A DNA stretch of 64,000 bases, taken from NCBI RefSeq assembly GCF_001458435.1, contig NZ_CYSF01000015.1:1-64000 (forward strand). Reading direction: 5' to 3'. The stretch is from Thalassovita mediterranea (GTDB lineage: Bacteria; Pseudomonadota; Alphaproteobacteria; Rhodobacterales; Rhodobacteraceae). The position numbers were made by a program, and so were the translations under genes. A model generated the notes under the pieces. That model made no database searches. It had not been told where the DNA came from and saw only the letters and a program-made list of their open reading frames with translations. Below, in pieces: positions 8,897 through 18,021 of this stretch (the first letter of the stretch is position 1; each line of letters starts with the position of its first letter).

Positions 8897-9517
8897 TTAA
8901 CCGGCTACCGTCAGCTGCGCGACGATCTCTTCCTCGACCTGGGTCAACCGTTCCTTGCCAAAGTACATTTCGTCCCCGACGAAGAAACAGGGCATGCCGA
9001 AGGCGCCGCGTTCAACCGCCGCAGTGGTGTTGGCCTTCAGCCCTTCCTTCACCTCTGGCGCCTGGGCCAGTTCCAACAGCTGCGCCCCATCCAAACCAGC
9101 GTCATCCATCACCTGAACAAACACCTGCGGGTCGTCCATTTTCAGGCTTTTTTCCCACATCGCCGCCCATCCGGCGTCCATATACTGTTCATGCACCCCC
9201 AACTGCTGCGCCGCGACAGCTGCCCGCATCATCAACAGAGTGTTTACAGGGAAGTGCGTGTTGAGTTGATACTCCGTCAGATTGTGACGTTTCACAAAAC
9301 GCGCGATTTCCAGACGCTCATATTCCATCTTGCCCTTCACTTTGCCAAAGGCAAAGGCAGGTGCCATGTTCCCCGTCGCATTAAAAATCCCGCCCAACAG
9401 ACAGGGAATATAGTTGATCGACACACCTGTGCGCGCCTCAATATCGGGGATGACCTTATGGCAGAAATAGGAATTCGGGCTGCCGAAGTCATAGAGATAG
9501 TCAACAGTTACAGTCAT
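8897..9517 (-). CDS. 2-hydroxychromene-2-carboxylate isomerase family protein (DsbA fold)
   Basis: 206-residue protein of the kappa-GST / HCCA isomerase group, which uses glutathione to isomerise aromatic ring-cleavage products. The N-terminus DYLYDFGSPNSYF carries the S-P-x-S-Y box (residues 13-17) in which the catalytic serine lies, in place of the CxxC of DsbA oxidoreductases. The C-terminal RGAFGMPCFFVGDEMYFG is the conserved cis-proline region. It begins 10 bases after the SDR gene, so the two are probably co-transcribed. Whether naphthalene-type compounds are really substrates is unknown. Confidence 0.88.
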   Translation of the reverse strand: MTVTVDYLYDFGSPNSYFCHKVIPDIEARTGVSINYIPCLLGGIFNATGNMAPAFAFGKVKGKMEYERLEIARFVKRHNLTEYQLNTHFPVNTLLMMRAAVAAQQLGVHEQYMDAGWAAMWEKSLKMDDPQVFVQVMDDAGLDGAQLLELAQAPEVKEGLKANTTAAVERGAFGMPCFFVGDEMYFGKERLTQVEEEIVAQLTVAG

Positions 9518-9527
9518 GTGTCAGTCC

Positions 9528-10265
9528 TCACCATTTCTCTGACCAGGGGCGCAGGTCCAGTTCATGGGTCCAAGCGCTGCGCGGCTGGTGGTACAGCATT
9601 ACGTAGTTCTGGGCGATGTGATCGGGGTTCAGGATGCCGTCCTGATCGCGCATAGCATCCACGTCAGCGAAATTGTCCCGAATGAACGAACTGTCGATTT
9701 TCCCATCAATGATCGTATGCGCCACATGCACATTCTTCGGCCCCATTTCCCGCGCCAATGATTGCGCAAAGGCGCGCAGCCCATGTTTCGCACTGGCAAA
9801 TGCCGAAAAGCCCGCGCCGCCGCGCACACTGGCAGTCGCACCGGTAAAGATGATGGTGCCGCGGCCACGATCCTGCATCCGCTTGGCTGCTTCGCGTCCC
9901 ATAAGGAAACCCGCGAAACAGGCCATTTCCCACACCTTGCTGAACACCCGCGACGTGGTGTCGGTCACGTTAAATATGACATTGGCGCCAATGTTGAAGA
10001 CCGCAACCTCGATCGGGCCAACCTCTGCCTCGATCTGGTCGAACAGATCAATCATCACATCCTCTTTGCGCGCATCCGCTGGATAGGCACGGGCATCATA
10101 CCCCTCATCACGGATAGACTGCGCCAATGCTTCCAGCGCATCCGCATGACGGTCACGGCGCACCAAACAGGACACCAGACCATCACGCGCAAACGCCCGC
10201 GCGATACCGGCCCCGGTGTCGTCCCCTGCCCCAATAATGAGGCAAACGCCCCTCTTTTCTGACAT
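9528..10265 (-). CDS. Short-chain dehydrogenase/reductase lacking the catalytic tyrosine
   Basis: 245-residue Rossmann-fold protein. The nucleotide motif G-A-G-D-D-T-G-A-G is at residues 12-20 and a helical C-terminus follows. The usual S...YxxxK catalytic set reads S...F-A-S-A-K: the tyrosine position is phenylalanine on direct translation. It is therefore either an atypical SDR or a nucleotide-binding protein with altered chemistry. The start at M-S-E-K follows a GAGGAGG site; an upstream in-frame start at 10325 has none. It leads the leftward group and diverges from the HxlR gene. Confidence 0.85.
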   Translation of the reverse strand: MSEKRGVCLIIGAGDDTGAGIARAFARDGLVSCLVRRDRHADALEALAQSIRDEGYDARAYPADARKEDVMIDLFDQIEAEVGPIEVAVFNIGANVIFNVTDTTSRVFSKVWEMACFAGFLMGREAAKRMQDRGRGTIIFTGATASVRGGAGFSAFASAKHGLRAFAQSLAREMGPKNVHVAHTIIDGKIDSSFIRDNFADVDAMRDQDGILNPDHIAQNYVMLYHQPRSAWTHELDLRPWSEKW

Positions 10266-10364
10266 GACGTCCTCCTCCAGTTCGCTGGCCCCCAAAGCTC
10301 CCCCTTCAAAGGCCCGCACAAACAAATGCTTGAATACAGCACCTGCAATTTTAGTATCATTTTT

Positions 10365-10407
10365 AAACCTAAGTGGGTTTGACGCACCGGATCAACGGTC
10401 TTACTTA
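10365..10407. promoter_or_regulatory. Divergent promoter region between the SDR and HxlR genes
   Basis: The 169-base gap holds an imperfect palindrome with arms AAACC / GGTTT (10365-10380). It is followed by TTGACG (10379-10384) and TACTTA (10402-10407), 17 bases apart, pointing at the HxlR gene. HxlR regulators usually bind inverted repeats in such gaps, so the palindrome is a candidate operator. The -10 match is poor. Confidence 0.35.
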
Positions 10408-10434
10408 TCAATTAGGGTATGACGTTAGGGAAAA

Positions 10435-10908
10435 ATGGCTGGTCGACACACACAAACCTGCGCACTTGCAGGGTTCCTGAATGTCTTCGGGGACGCATGG
10501 TCGCTTATGGTCGTGCGCGAGGCCCTATATGGCACAACCCGCTTTTCAGACTTTCAGCGCAACACCGGCGCCGCGCGCAACCTGTTGTCAGAACGCCTAA
10601 ACACGCTGGTGGAACACGGCATTCTGGAAAAGGTGAACATCGCCAGCAAAGGCGAACGCTACGCCTATCAGCTGACCACCAAAGGCCACAGCCTGAAACC
10701 CTTGCTGGCCGCTGTCATCACCTGGAGCAACGAACACCTCTACCCCGAAGGCAGCGCCCCAAACAGGGTGGTCGACAGCGCGACTGGAACAGACTTGCAT
10801 GGGTTTACCCTGACGCCCACACAAACGCAGCAGTGTGAAACCATCAAGGTCATCGCCGGCCCCGGCGCCAGTGACGCCGCGCGCAAACGTCTGGGCAAGC
10901 TGACCTGA
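10435..10908 (+). CDS. HxlR-family winged-helix transcriptional regulator
   Basis: 157-residue DNA-binding protein. Residues 1-100 match the HxlR domain: C-ALAGFLNVFGDAWSLMVVREAL, then RFSDFQRNTGAARNLLSERLNTLVEHGILEK and a wing with YAYQLTTKG. The cysteine at residue 9 lies where several HxlR members sense quinones or aldehydes. The C-terminal 55 residues are an extension of unknown role. It diverges from the SDR gene and probably regulates it and itself; sensing of a reactive electrophile would fit the glutathione-linked neighbours, but that is inference. Confidence 0.88.
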   Translation: MAGRHTQTCALAGFLNVFGDAWSLMVVREALYGTTRFSDFQRNTGAARNLLSERLNTLVEHGILEKVNIASKGERYAYQLTTKGHSLKPLLAAVITWSNEHLYPEGSAPNRVVDSATGTDLHGFTLTPTQTQQCETIKVIAGPGASDAARKRLGKLT

Positions 10909-10952
10909 CAGCAAGTCCAGCCAGCAGAAATTCATCTAAATATCTGGAAAAA

Positions 10953-11028
10953 TGGTGCCTCAAGAGGGACTCGAACCCCCGACCTTGTCCTTACGAAGGA
11001 CCTGCTCTACCAGCTGAGCTATTGAGGC
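10953..11028 (-). tRNA. tRNA-Thr (anticodon CGT)
   Basis: 76 bases on the minus strand fold into a full cloverleaf: acceptor GCCTCAA / TTGAGGC, D arm GCTC / GAGC, anticodon loop TTCGTAA giving CGT (reads ACG), and a T arm with the TTCGAGT loop. The 3' CCA is encoded. The gene lies 46 bases downstream of the leftward HemY gene. No integrase or att-like duplication is seen next to it. Confidence 0.95.
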
Positions 11029-11074
11029 ACTGTGGTGGCGGGGCTATAGCACCCCGCCGGGTCTGGGAAAAGAC

Positions 11075-12613
11075 CTATTTTGATCCCTCATTGGCGGCCA
11101 TTTTCTGTGGCGCCTCATCGGGGACGGCTTCGTCAGAAACCTCTGCTTCCACCACTTCTGCATCATCGGTGGTCAGGGGGATGATCTCTGCCTCGGGCAG
11201 CTCTTCGGACACGTCCGACTGATCCTCAACCGCACCGACGATCAGGGGCAGCATGTCCACACCGGTCACGCTGTCACCGGCCCCCTCAGTACCCGCGGGC
11301 GGAACCTGCCAGCTAAGGGTATCAAAGGCCTGACAGTTGCCGCACACCGGCGCCCAGTCGCTGTGGATGTTGTGGCAGTTGCCACAGACCCACTGCGGAC
11401 CACGCGGGGCAGACAGGGCTTGGGTCAAACGCGCCTTAACCACGGTGTCAGACGCGCCTTCGCCACGTTCAACAGCGGCCATCACGGTCAGCACACGGCT
11501 GTCGGGGTCGCTGTCCACCAGATCGCCCAGCGCCTTGCGGGCGGCGGGGAAATCCTCGGCAGCGATGTTCAGTTCCGCCAGCACCAGACGGCTTTCGCGG
11601 TGATCGGGCATCAGACGCAGTAGCGGCTGGAACCGTTTCAAGCGTGCTGCCGGATCCTCCTCCGGGGCAATCGCGGCAAAGGCCGCGGCCAAATCAGGAT
11701 GAGGCTGTGCGGCCCAAGTTTTCTTGATCAGCTTGGCGGCTTTGCGGGCCTGCCCCTTTTCGATCATGTTGCGCGCGGCCAATGCAGCGGCGGGCACCAG
11801 ATCGGGGGACTGACGGTTTGCCTCCACCGCGGCCTCCAGCGCTGTCGCGTCCTGCCCCTCGGCCAAGATCGCCTTCGCCTCTGACAGGGCCAGAACGGCA
11901 TCGCGGCGTTTGTGCACATCACGCGGCAGGGTGCCCTGTTTCAGCTTCAGCGTCAGGGTGTTGCGCGCACCGGACCAATCCTGCGCACGGGTTTGCAGAT
12001 CCAACAGCGTGTCCTGCACACCCACATGTTTCGGGCGTAGCGCAATGGCCTTTTCGGCCAATTGGCGCGCCACCTCTTCCTCACCCGCGGCGAGTTTCTG
12101 GTTCATGATACCACGCACACCGACAAAACGGGTGCTGTCATCCTTCAGCAGGCGTTTATAGACCTCTTCGGCCTTTTTACTGTCACCCGCCATCTCTGCC
12201 GCCTGCGCAGTCAGAAGGTTGGTCAGCTCAGGACGGCGCAGGAATTTCTCAGCCTTGCTGGCCTGACGCATCGCAGCGCGCGGTTCACCAGAGGCCAGCG
12301 CCATCATCCCATCGGTCAGCGCCTGATAGCCTTTGCGTTCGCGGTTGCGATCGAAATAACGGCTCAGCGCGGTTTCATCGCCGTTGATGAACTTCAACAC
12401 CGCAACCGTCAGCGAAGCGAGTTTCAGCAGAACCCACAGCGCGGTGACCAGAACCACCAGACCAATCGCCGTACCCAGTGGGGTCAGCGTCATTTCGACC
12501 CCGGCAAAGGCGATGCGCACACCGCCGTCGATTTGCATCAGGTAATCCGCGCCCAGCGTGACAGCAGCAACGAAGAGGACAAAAACAACAATTTTAGTAA
12601 GCGACCACAGCAT
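11075..12613 (-). CDS. HemY-like membrane TPR protein with C-terminal zinc-ribbon-like motif
   Basis: 512 residues. Two N-terminal membrane helices (about 1-26 and 41-66) form the HemY_N domain, followed by TPR-like helical repeats to about residue 390. The C-terminus adds two C-x-x-C pairs (C-G-N-C twice, about residues 411-430), a probable zinc ribbon not present in the shorter enterobacterial HemY, and an acidic tail. Despite the name, HemY of this family is not a shown haem enzyme; its link is genomic association with hemD. It lies ten bases after the COG4223 gene, in the same operon. Confidence 0.85.
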   Translation of the reverse strand: MLWSLTKIVVFVLFVAAVTLGADYLMQIDGGVRIAFAGVEMTLTPLGTAIGLVVLVTALWVLLKLASLTVAVLKFINGDETALSRYFDRNRERKGYQALTDGMMALASGEPRAAMRQASKAEKFLRRPELTNLLTAQAAEMAGDSKKAEEVYKRLLKDDSTRFVGVRGIMNQKLAAGEEEVARQLAEKAIALRPKHVGVQDTLLDLQTRAQDWSGARNTLTLKLKQGTLPRDVHKRRDAVLALSEAKAILAEGQDATALEAAVEANRQSPDLVPAAALAARNMIEKGQARKAAKLIKKTWAAQPHPDLAAAFAAIAPEEDPAARLKRFQPLLRLMPDHRESRLVLAELNIAAEDFPAARKALGDLVDSDPDSRVLTVMAAVERGEGASDTVVKARLTQALSAPRGPQWVCGNCHNIHSDWAPVCGNCQAFDTLSWQVPPAGTEGAGDSVTGVDMLPLIVGAVEDQSDVSEELPEAEIIPLTTDDAEVVEAEVSDEAVPDEAPQKMAANEGSK

Positions 12614-12623
12614 CGGATCCTCC

Positions 12624-13901
12624 TCAGTTAGTCTTCAGGGACTGGCGCAATTCAGCCAGTGCCGTTTCAGCGGCCAAGGTCTGGGCAACCGACGCCACCC
12701 ACGGGCCCATCACAGCCGCCGCTGCCTCTGGCAATGCCTCTGCCTCGGCCAAAGTGGCGGGCAGATCGCCAGATTTCAGCGCCGCCTCAACACGGGACAG
12801 AACCGCATCGGCGCTATCCCCCTCTTGTGGTGTCAACGACCGCACGCCCAACTGTTCCTTTAGGAAGTTCACAGCCCCCGCGCCGCCGCCAGACGCACGA
12901 TCCGCTGCCAGCGCCTGACGCGCCAGATCGGGAAATGCCTCTTGCAGGCCTGCAACACTGGGCACACCCGCGCGCACTGCCTTCAGGGCATCAGGCACCG
13001 GCTGGCCAGCCGCCGCCAGCGCATCCAGACCGGGCGCCAGCGCAGTACCTTCGACAAACGCCTGATCCAGCAGGATCAGCGCATCGCGCGATGCTGCCGA
13101 TTGTGCCTGCGCCGCAGAGACGGCCAGTTTTTCCTCAACCTCAGCACGTTGCAGCGCCATCGCCTCTTGCAGGGCGGTCAGCTCTCGCTGATAAGCGGCA
13201 ATGGCTTCGGGAGCGAGTGCATTGGCGATCGGGCGTTTTTCCAGATCCCCCACCAACTGGGACAACATTTCAATGCGGGTCTGCTGTGCGGCCTGTTGGG
13301 CGGTTTGCTCAGACAGTATATCGTTCAATGCTGCAATCTCAGCGCTTTCTTCAGCATCCGCCAGTTGCGCAGCCAGCTGATCTTGCAAAGCAGCAACCAC
13401 CTGTTTCTGGGCCGCCAGATCAGCGAGGATCTGATCGCGTACCGGATCTTCACCGTTGCTCAACCCGTTGGGGAACAATGTCAGCGCAGCGCCTGCACCG
13501 ATCGCGGCCGCAATAACACCGCCCAGAACCATCGGCACAAAGCCACCACGTTTTGCTGGGGCCGGCGAAGGTGCGGCAACAGGTGTAGGTTCCGCCTCAG
13601 GTGTTTCGGATACGGGTTCAGCGGTTTCCTCAACCTCAGCGGTATCTTCAACTTCGACCGCCTCAGCATCCGCAGGGTCCGCTTCATCAAGCGCAGCCTC
13701 TTCGTCTGTGGCCTGGACTTCTTCGCCTGCAGGCGATGCCTCCGTGTCTTGCGATAGCTCTACGGAGCCATCGTCCTCTTCAGTACCATCCTCGACAGCG
13801 TCAGTCACATCTGCCGTATCTTGATCAGATGTTTCTTGATCGTGGGTTGTCTCTTCGGTTTCAACAACTTGGCCGTCGTCGGAGGTCTTGGGATCGGACA
13901 C
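12624..13901 (-). CDS. COG4223-type (mitofilin-like) single-span membrane protein
   Basis: 425 residues from a GTG that follows an AAGGAAGG site (a TTG further upstream at 13925 also keeps the frame open). Residues 1-110 are strongly acidic and low in complexity. A single membrane helix (MVLGGVIAAAIGAGAALTLF) is near 125-145, then a long coiled coil and a helical C-terminal domain project into the periplasm. This matches the alphaproteobacterial COG4223 family, related to mitofilin/Mic60 and always near hemD/hemY. Its likely role is envelope or membrane organisation; this is inference from the family. Confidence 0.82.
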   Translation of the reverse strand: MSDPKTSDDGQVVETEETTHDQETSDQDTADVTDAVEDGTEEDDGSVELSQDTEASPAGEEVQATDEEAALDEADPADAEAVEVEDTAEVEETAEPVSETPEAEPTPVAAPSPAPAKRGGFVPMVLGGVIAAAIGAGAALTLFPNGLSNGEDPVRDQILADLAAQKQVVAALQDQLAAQLADAEESAEIAALNDILSEQTAQQAAQQTRIEMLSQLVGDLEKRPIANALAPEAIAAYQRELTALQEAMALQRAEVEEKLAVSAAQAQSAASRDALILLDQAFVEGTALAPGLDALAAAGQPVPDALKAVRAGVPSVAGLQEAFPDLARQALAADRASGGGAGAVNFLKEQLGVRSLTPQEGDSADAVLSRVEAALKSGDLPATLAEAEALPEAAAAVMGPWVASVAQTLAAETALAELRQSLKTN

Positions 13902-13960
13902 CTGGGCCTTCCTTTCGATTCTCAAATATTTAACTGTCTACAGATGTAAGGCTAAACGCC

Positions 13961-14686
13961 TTAGATTTCACCCTCAAGACCCCGTAGTTCACGCAACTGT
14001 CGCCTTATACTATCGATCATTAAGGGTGCCTCAGGACTAGGCACAACGTCGCATTGCGCCAACTTTATCGGCCGCAGCGCATCCGCCACCGCATTGCTAA
14101 ACACCGAAACATACAACGGTGCACGTAATTGCACCCGCGCACAGGCCTTGGCAAACAATGCCGCACTGCGCGGAGAGAACAGTGCAACCATCAGTTTTTC
14201 CGGCATTTCCAAGCGTTTTTCCATCGCAGTATCAAAGTGTTGAGCGACCTGTTCATATGAAACGGTTTCACCCGTAGGCACCCCCGCAGCGGTCAGACGT
14301 GCCGCCAGATCACCGCGCGCATGGCGACCACGGATATGATGCAAACCGCCCTGAAACGTGCCCGCAGCATGATCGGCCATAATCCGCCGGAACAACGCCT
14401 CTGCATCGCCATCAGCCGCGCGGGTCACATATCCGGCCCGTTGTGCCGCTGCGTCAGTTGCCGCTCCCACCACGTAGGCCAACCGCCCTGCCCCATCCGG
14501 CAGCGCCCATACGCCATTGCGGGATGTGAAAATAACCGCCTGATCCTGTGCCAGTACAGGGACCGGTAAAACCTCAATCCGCATCAAGGGCGCGATCAAC
14601 GGCTCCACCTCCACCCCCGCTGCCTGCAGCTGGGCGGCAAAGCGGACGCTGTCTGCCTCTGGCCGGGTCAACAAGAGCTGTACCAT
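13961..14686 (-). CDS. hemD: Uroporphyrinogen-III synthase
   Basis: 241-residue cytosolic enzyme that cyclises hydroxymethylbilane with inversion of ring D in tetrapyrrole synthesis. The N-terminus [20 protein letters not shown] and the segments [10 protein letters not shown], and [17 protein letters not shown] are characteristic. HemD is poorly conserved, so the call also rests on the hemD-COG4223-HemY order. It diverges from tsaD, leaving 80 bases for both promoters. Confidence 0.88.
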   Translation of the reverse strand: MVQLLLTRPEADSVRFAAQLQAAGVEVEPLIAPLMRIEVLPVPVLAQDQAVIFTSRNGVWALPDGAGRLAYVVGAATDAAAQRAGYVTRAADGDAEALFRRIMADHAAGTFQGGLHHIRGRHARGDLAARLTAAGVPTGETVSYEQVAQHFDTAMEKRLEMPEKLMVALFSPRSAALFAKACARVQLRAPLYVSVFSNAVADALRPIKLAQCDVVPSPEAPLMIDSIRRQLRELRGLEGEI

Positions 14687-14766
14687 TTTGCCTGCCGGGA
14701 TTGTTTGAGCCTGCCTGCGGTGTTACCTGCCTATCGGTAGTCTTGCAACGATTGGGACAATGCGCC

Positions 14767-15864
14767 GTGACGGATACACTGACAGTTCTGGGTCTGGAGA
14801 GCAGCTGTGACGACACAGCCGCCGCCGTGGTGCGCCATACTTTGGGTGAGATGCCAGAGGTCCTAGCCTCCACCGTATACGGTCAGACCGATCTGCACGC
14901 CGCCTTTGGCGGTGTGGTGCCTGAAATCGCCGCCCGCGCCCATGCAGAGAAGATCGACGTTTGTGTGCGTCAGGCGATGGATCAGGCCAACGTGGGGTTT
15001 GACCAGATCGACGCCATCGCCGTCACCGCTGGCCCGGGCCTGATCGGCGGCGTGTTGTCCGGCGTGATGTGCGCCAAGGGGCTGTCTGCCGCGACGGGCA
15101 AGCCGCTGGTGGGGGTGAACCATCTGGCCGGTCACGCGCTGACACCTCGACTGACGGATCAGACCGCTTTTCCCTACCTGATGCTGTTGGTATCCGGCGG
15201 GCATTGCCAATTCCTGATCGCCCACGGGCCTGAACAGTTCACCCGTCTGGGCGGCACCATTGACGATGCCCCGGGCGAGGCGTTTGATAAAACCGCACGC
15301 CTGTTGGGCCTGCCGCAACCGGGCGGCCCGTCGGTGGAACACGCGGCGAAATCTGGCGATCCCAAACGTTGGCGTATGCCGCGCCCACTGTTGGATCGGG
15401 CGGGGTGTGACATGTCATTTTCTGGCCTGAAAACCGCAATCCTGCGCGCACGGGACGAGGTTGTGGCAGCCAAAGGCGGGCTGACCGAACAGGACCGCTG
15501 CGATCTGGCGGCCAGCTTTCAGGCGGCTGTGACGGACGTTCTGGCAGAGAAAACCCGCCGCGCATTGGAGCTCTATTTGGCGGAAAACCCGACCACACCG
15601 ACCATTGCCGTCGCCGGTGGTGTTGCCGCCAACCAAACCATACGCACCCGTCTGGAACAGGTCTGCGCCGAACATGGCACTGCCTTCACCGCGCCGCCCT
15701 TGGCGCTGTGCACAGACAACGCCGCAATGATCGCCTATGCGGGGATGGAACGGTTTCGTCTGGGCCACACGGACGACATGACACTGGTGGCCCGCCCGCG
15801 CTGGCCGCTGGATAAAACGGCACCCGCGCTGCTGGGATCCGGCAAGAAAGGGGCGAAGGCATGA
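14767..15864 (+). CDS. tsaD: tRNA N6-adenosine threonylcarbamoyltransferase TsaD
   Basis: 365-residue ASKHA-fold enzyme that transfers threonylcarbamoyl to A37 of ANN-decoding tRNAs, working with TsaB and TsaE. The start is a GTG just before [16 protein letters not shown]; the open frame runs upstream to 14548 but that part overlaps hemD and does not resemble TsaD. The metal site is H119 and H123 (N-H-L-A-G-H), and G-G-V-A-A-N is near 290. The stop overlaps the gpsA start. TsaE lies elsewhere in the window (30761). Confidence 0.96.
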   Translation: MTDTLTVLGLESSCDDTAAAVVRHTLGEMPEVLASTVYGQTDLHAAFGGVVPEIAARAHAEKIDVCVRQAMDQANVGFDQIDAIAVTAGPGLIGGVLSGVMCAKGLSAATGKPLVGVNHLAGHALTPRLTDQTAFPYLMLLVSGGHCQFLIAHGPEQFTRLGGTIDDAPGEAFDKTARLLGLPQPGGPSVEHAAKSGDPKRWRMPRPLLDRAGCDMSFSGLKTAILRARDEVVAAKGGLTEQDRCDLAASFQAAVTDVLAEKTRRALELYLAENPTTPTIAVAGGVAANQTIRTRLEQVCAEHGTAFTAPPLALCTDNAAMIAYAGMERFRLGHTDDMTLVARPRWPLDKTAPALLGSGKKGAKA

Positions 15865-16823
15865 TTGCGGTTTGCGGATCCGGCGCCTTTGGCACCGCAC
15901 TGGCCATTTCCATCGCGGCGAAGGGGACCGAGGTGCTGCTCTGGGCGCGGGATGCGGGCCATGTGGCGGAAATGGCAACGGCGGGTGAAAACAGCCGCCG
16001 CCTGCCCGGCCTGCCCTTCCCCGCCACCCTGCGCGTGACCGCTGACATCACCGATATACCTGCCGACGTGCCGGTGCTGCTGTCGATCCCGATGCAGAAA
16101 CTGCGCGCAATGATGCAGGAACACGCCGCAACGCTAGCACATCGCCCGCTGGTCGCCTGCTGCAAGGGAGTGGAACTGTCCACCGGCCTTGGCCCCACCG
16201 CGTTGATCGCCGAACTGATCCCCAGCGCCACGCCTGCGGTGCTAACCGGCCCCAGTTTCGCCGCCGACATCGCCCGTGGCCTGCCCACCGCGATTACGCT
16301 GGCCTGCGCCGATGCCGACCTTGGCGCAACCTTGCAGGAACAGATCAGCACCCCCACCCTGCGCCTTTATCGCACCACCGATACCACCGGCGCGGAACTG
16401 GGCGGGGCACTGAAAAACGTCATCGCCATCGCGGCAGGCACTGTGATGGGTGCAGGCCTTGGCGACAGTGCGCGCGCGGCAATCATGACACGCGGCTATG
16501 CGGAAATGCAGCGGATGGCATTGGCATTGGGCGCGCAGGCGGAAACGTTGGCGGGGCTGTCTGGGTTCGGTGATCTGACGCTGACATGCACATCGGACCT
16601 GTCACGCAACTACCGCTTTGGCCTGTCACTTGGCCGCGGCGATGGGTTTGATCCCGCCATCACCGTCGAAGGCGCCGCCACCGCCCGCGCTGTGCTAGAA
16701 CGCGCCGAAGCGATGCAAATCGATATGCCTATCACTGCGGCTGTGGTCGCGCTACTGTCAGGCAAATACGACCTTGGCGACCTGATCAACGGGTTGCTTT
16801 CACGTCCCTTGAAGGAGGAATAA
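15861..16823 (+). CDS. gpsA: NAD(P)-dependent glycerol-3-phosphate dehydrogenase
   Basis: 320-residue cytosolic enzyme reducing dihydroxyacetone phosphate to sn-glycerol-3-phosphate for phospholipid synthesis. The N-terminal Rossmann motif G-S-G-A-F-G is at residues 6-11. The substrate site appears in [15 protein letters not shown] and in [24 protein letters not shown], which includes the catalytic lysine. Its ATG overlaps the tsaD stop (ATGA), and the YciI gene starts two bases later, so tsaD-gpsA-yciI-EVE form one operon. Confidence 0.96.
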   Translation: MIAVCGSGAFGTALAISIAAKGTEVLLWARDAGHVAEMATAGENSRRLPGLPFPATLRVTADITDIPADVPVLLSIPMQKLRAMMQEHAATLAHRPLVACCKGVELSTGLGPTALIAELIPSATPAVLTGPSFAADIARGLPTAITLACADADLGATLQEQISTPTLRLYRTTDTTGAELGGALKNVIAIAAGTVMGAGLGDSARAAIMTRGYAEMQRMALALGAQAETLAGLSGFGDLTLTCTSDLSRNYRFGLSLGRGDGFDPAITVEGAATARAVLERAEAMQIDMPITAAVVALLSGKYDLGDLINGLLSRPLKEE

Positions 16824-16825
16824 CC

Positions 16826-17098
16826 ATGTTCATCGCCCTGATCGGTAAAGACAAACCCGGCGCGCTGGAAATCCGCAAAGCCAACCGCGACGACCATGTC
16901 GCCTACCTGAAAAGCACGGGCGTTGTGGCGCAGGCCGGACCGCTTCTGGATGATGCAGGCGAAATGTGCGGGTCGCTGGTTATTCTGGACGTCGAAGACA
17001 TGGCCGCCGCCGAAGCATGGGCCGCAGCAGATCCTTATTCGCAGGCAGGTCTGTTTGCCGACGTGCAGCTGATCGCATGGAACCGGGTGATCGGCTGA
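16826..17098 (+). CDS. YciI-family protein
   Basis: 90-residue ferredoxin-like alpha/beta protein. The YCII domain spans almost the whole length: residues R-D-D-H-V-A-Y-L (about 22-29) contain the conserved Asp-His, and D-P-Y-S-Q-A-G-L-F lies in the C-terminal third. The family forms dimers and some members have hydrolase or dehydrochlorinase activity; most, including this one, have no known substrate. It lies in the tsaD-gpsA operon and its stop overlaps the EVE gene start. Confidence 0.88.
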   Translation: MFIALIGKDKPGALEIRKANRDDHVAYLKSTGVVAQAGPLLDDAGEMCGSLVILDVEDMAAAEAWAAADPYSQAGLFADVQLIAWNRVIG

Positions 17099-17526
17099 TG
17101 CGCTACTGGCTGTTCAAATCCGAACCCGACACATGGGGCTGGTCCCAGCAGGTTGCCAAGGGCGACGCGGGCGAGGAATGGGATGGCGTGCGCAACTACC
17201 AAGCGCGCAATTTCATGCGCGAGATGCAGATCGGCGACCGTGGTTTTTTCTATCATTCCCAGAAAGAGAAAGCGGTCGTCGGCATCATTGAGGTCTGCGC
17301 CGAGGCGCACCCTGACAGCTCCACCGATGATCCGCGCTGGGAATGCGTCGATATCCGCGCCCTTGCGCCAGTAACGCGTCCCGTCACACTGGAAGAGATC
17401 AAGGCAGAGGCGCGGCTGGCCAACATGCCCCTGGTCAAAAGCCCGCGCCTGTCAGTGCAACCCGTCGCGCCCGAGGAATGGGCGCTGATCTGTCAAATGG
17501 CAGGCGTGCCAGAGTGGGCCGAGTGA
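17098..17526 (+). CDS. EVE-domain protein (PUA-like, modified-base reader)
   Basis: 142 residues that are essentially one EVE domain, opening with RYWLFKSEPDTWGW and followed by WDGVRNYQARNFMREM and GFFYHS. EVE/ASCH-type folds bind modified nucleobases in DNA or RNA and are common stand-alone housekeeping proteins in Proteobacteria. The ATG overlaps the preceding stop (TGATG). The frame is open further upstream, but that part overlaps the YciI gene and has no EVE character. Confidence 0.92.
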   Translation: MRYWLFKSEPDTWGWSQQVAKGDAGEEWDGVRNYQARNFMREMQIGDRGFFYHSQKEKAVVGIIEVCAEAHPDSSTDDPRWECVDIRALAPVTRPVTLEEIKAEARLANMPLVKSPRLSVQPVAPEEWALICQMAGVPEWAE

Positions 17527-17625
17527 TCTGAAACGCCCCATAGGACACGATTAGTATCTGTACCTTGCCTATACACCGCTCTCGGACTTACGTTAAGTCA
17601 ACCAGAAGAGAGGGAGTGAAGCGCG

Positions 17626-18021
17626 ATGGAATTGTTATCTGTACTCGCCGCAGCGGCGGCCAGTTATGTGTTCGGGGCCATCTGGTATATGAGCCTGTCA
17701 CGGCCTTGGGTCGCTGCCTCCGGCGTTGCAACCGATGCCGAGGGCCAGCCCGCCAACCGCAGCAACCCCCTGCCCTATATCATATCGCTACTATGTGCGG
17801 TGATTGTCGCTGGCATGATGCGCCATATCTTCGGCCTCTCAGGGATTGAGGGCATCGGGGAAAGCGCGCTGGCAGGATTGGGCGCAGGTCTGTTTCTGGC
17901 CTGCCCCTGGATTGTCACCAACTACACATTCGCTGGTCGCCCCGCCGCCCTGATGGTGATCGACGGCGGTTATGCCGCCATCGGATGCACGATCATGGGT
18001 ACAGTGCTGGCGATGGTTTAA
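17626..18021 (+). CDS. DUF1761 membrane protein
   Basis: 131 residues with four predicted membrane helices (about 1-17, 46-64, 80-98 and 110-130). The N-terminal [10 protein letters not shown] pattern is characteristic of DUF1761. No function is established for the family. A GGGAG ribosome site precedes the ATG. The gene ends tail-to-tail with glmM, overlapping it by four bases. Confidence 0.85.
   Translation: MELLSVLAAAAASYVFGAIWYMSLSRPWVAASGVATDAEGQPANRSNPLPYIISLLCAVIVAGMMRHIFGLSGIEGIGESALAGLGAGLFLACPWIVTNYTFAGRPAALMVIDGGYAAIGCTIMGTVLAMV

Noticed and set aside
10953-11028. tRNA-Thr as an integration site of a mobile island
   Set aside because: No integrase, direct repeat of the tRNA 3' end or change of gene style is seen beside it; the neighbours are core genes.
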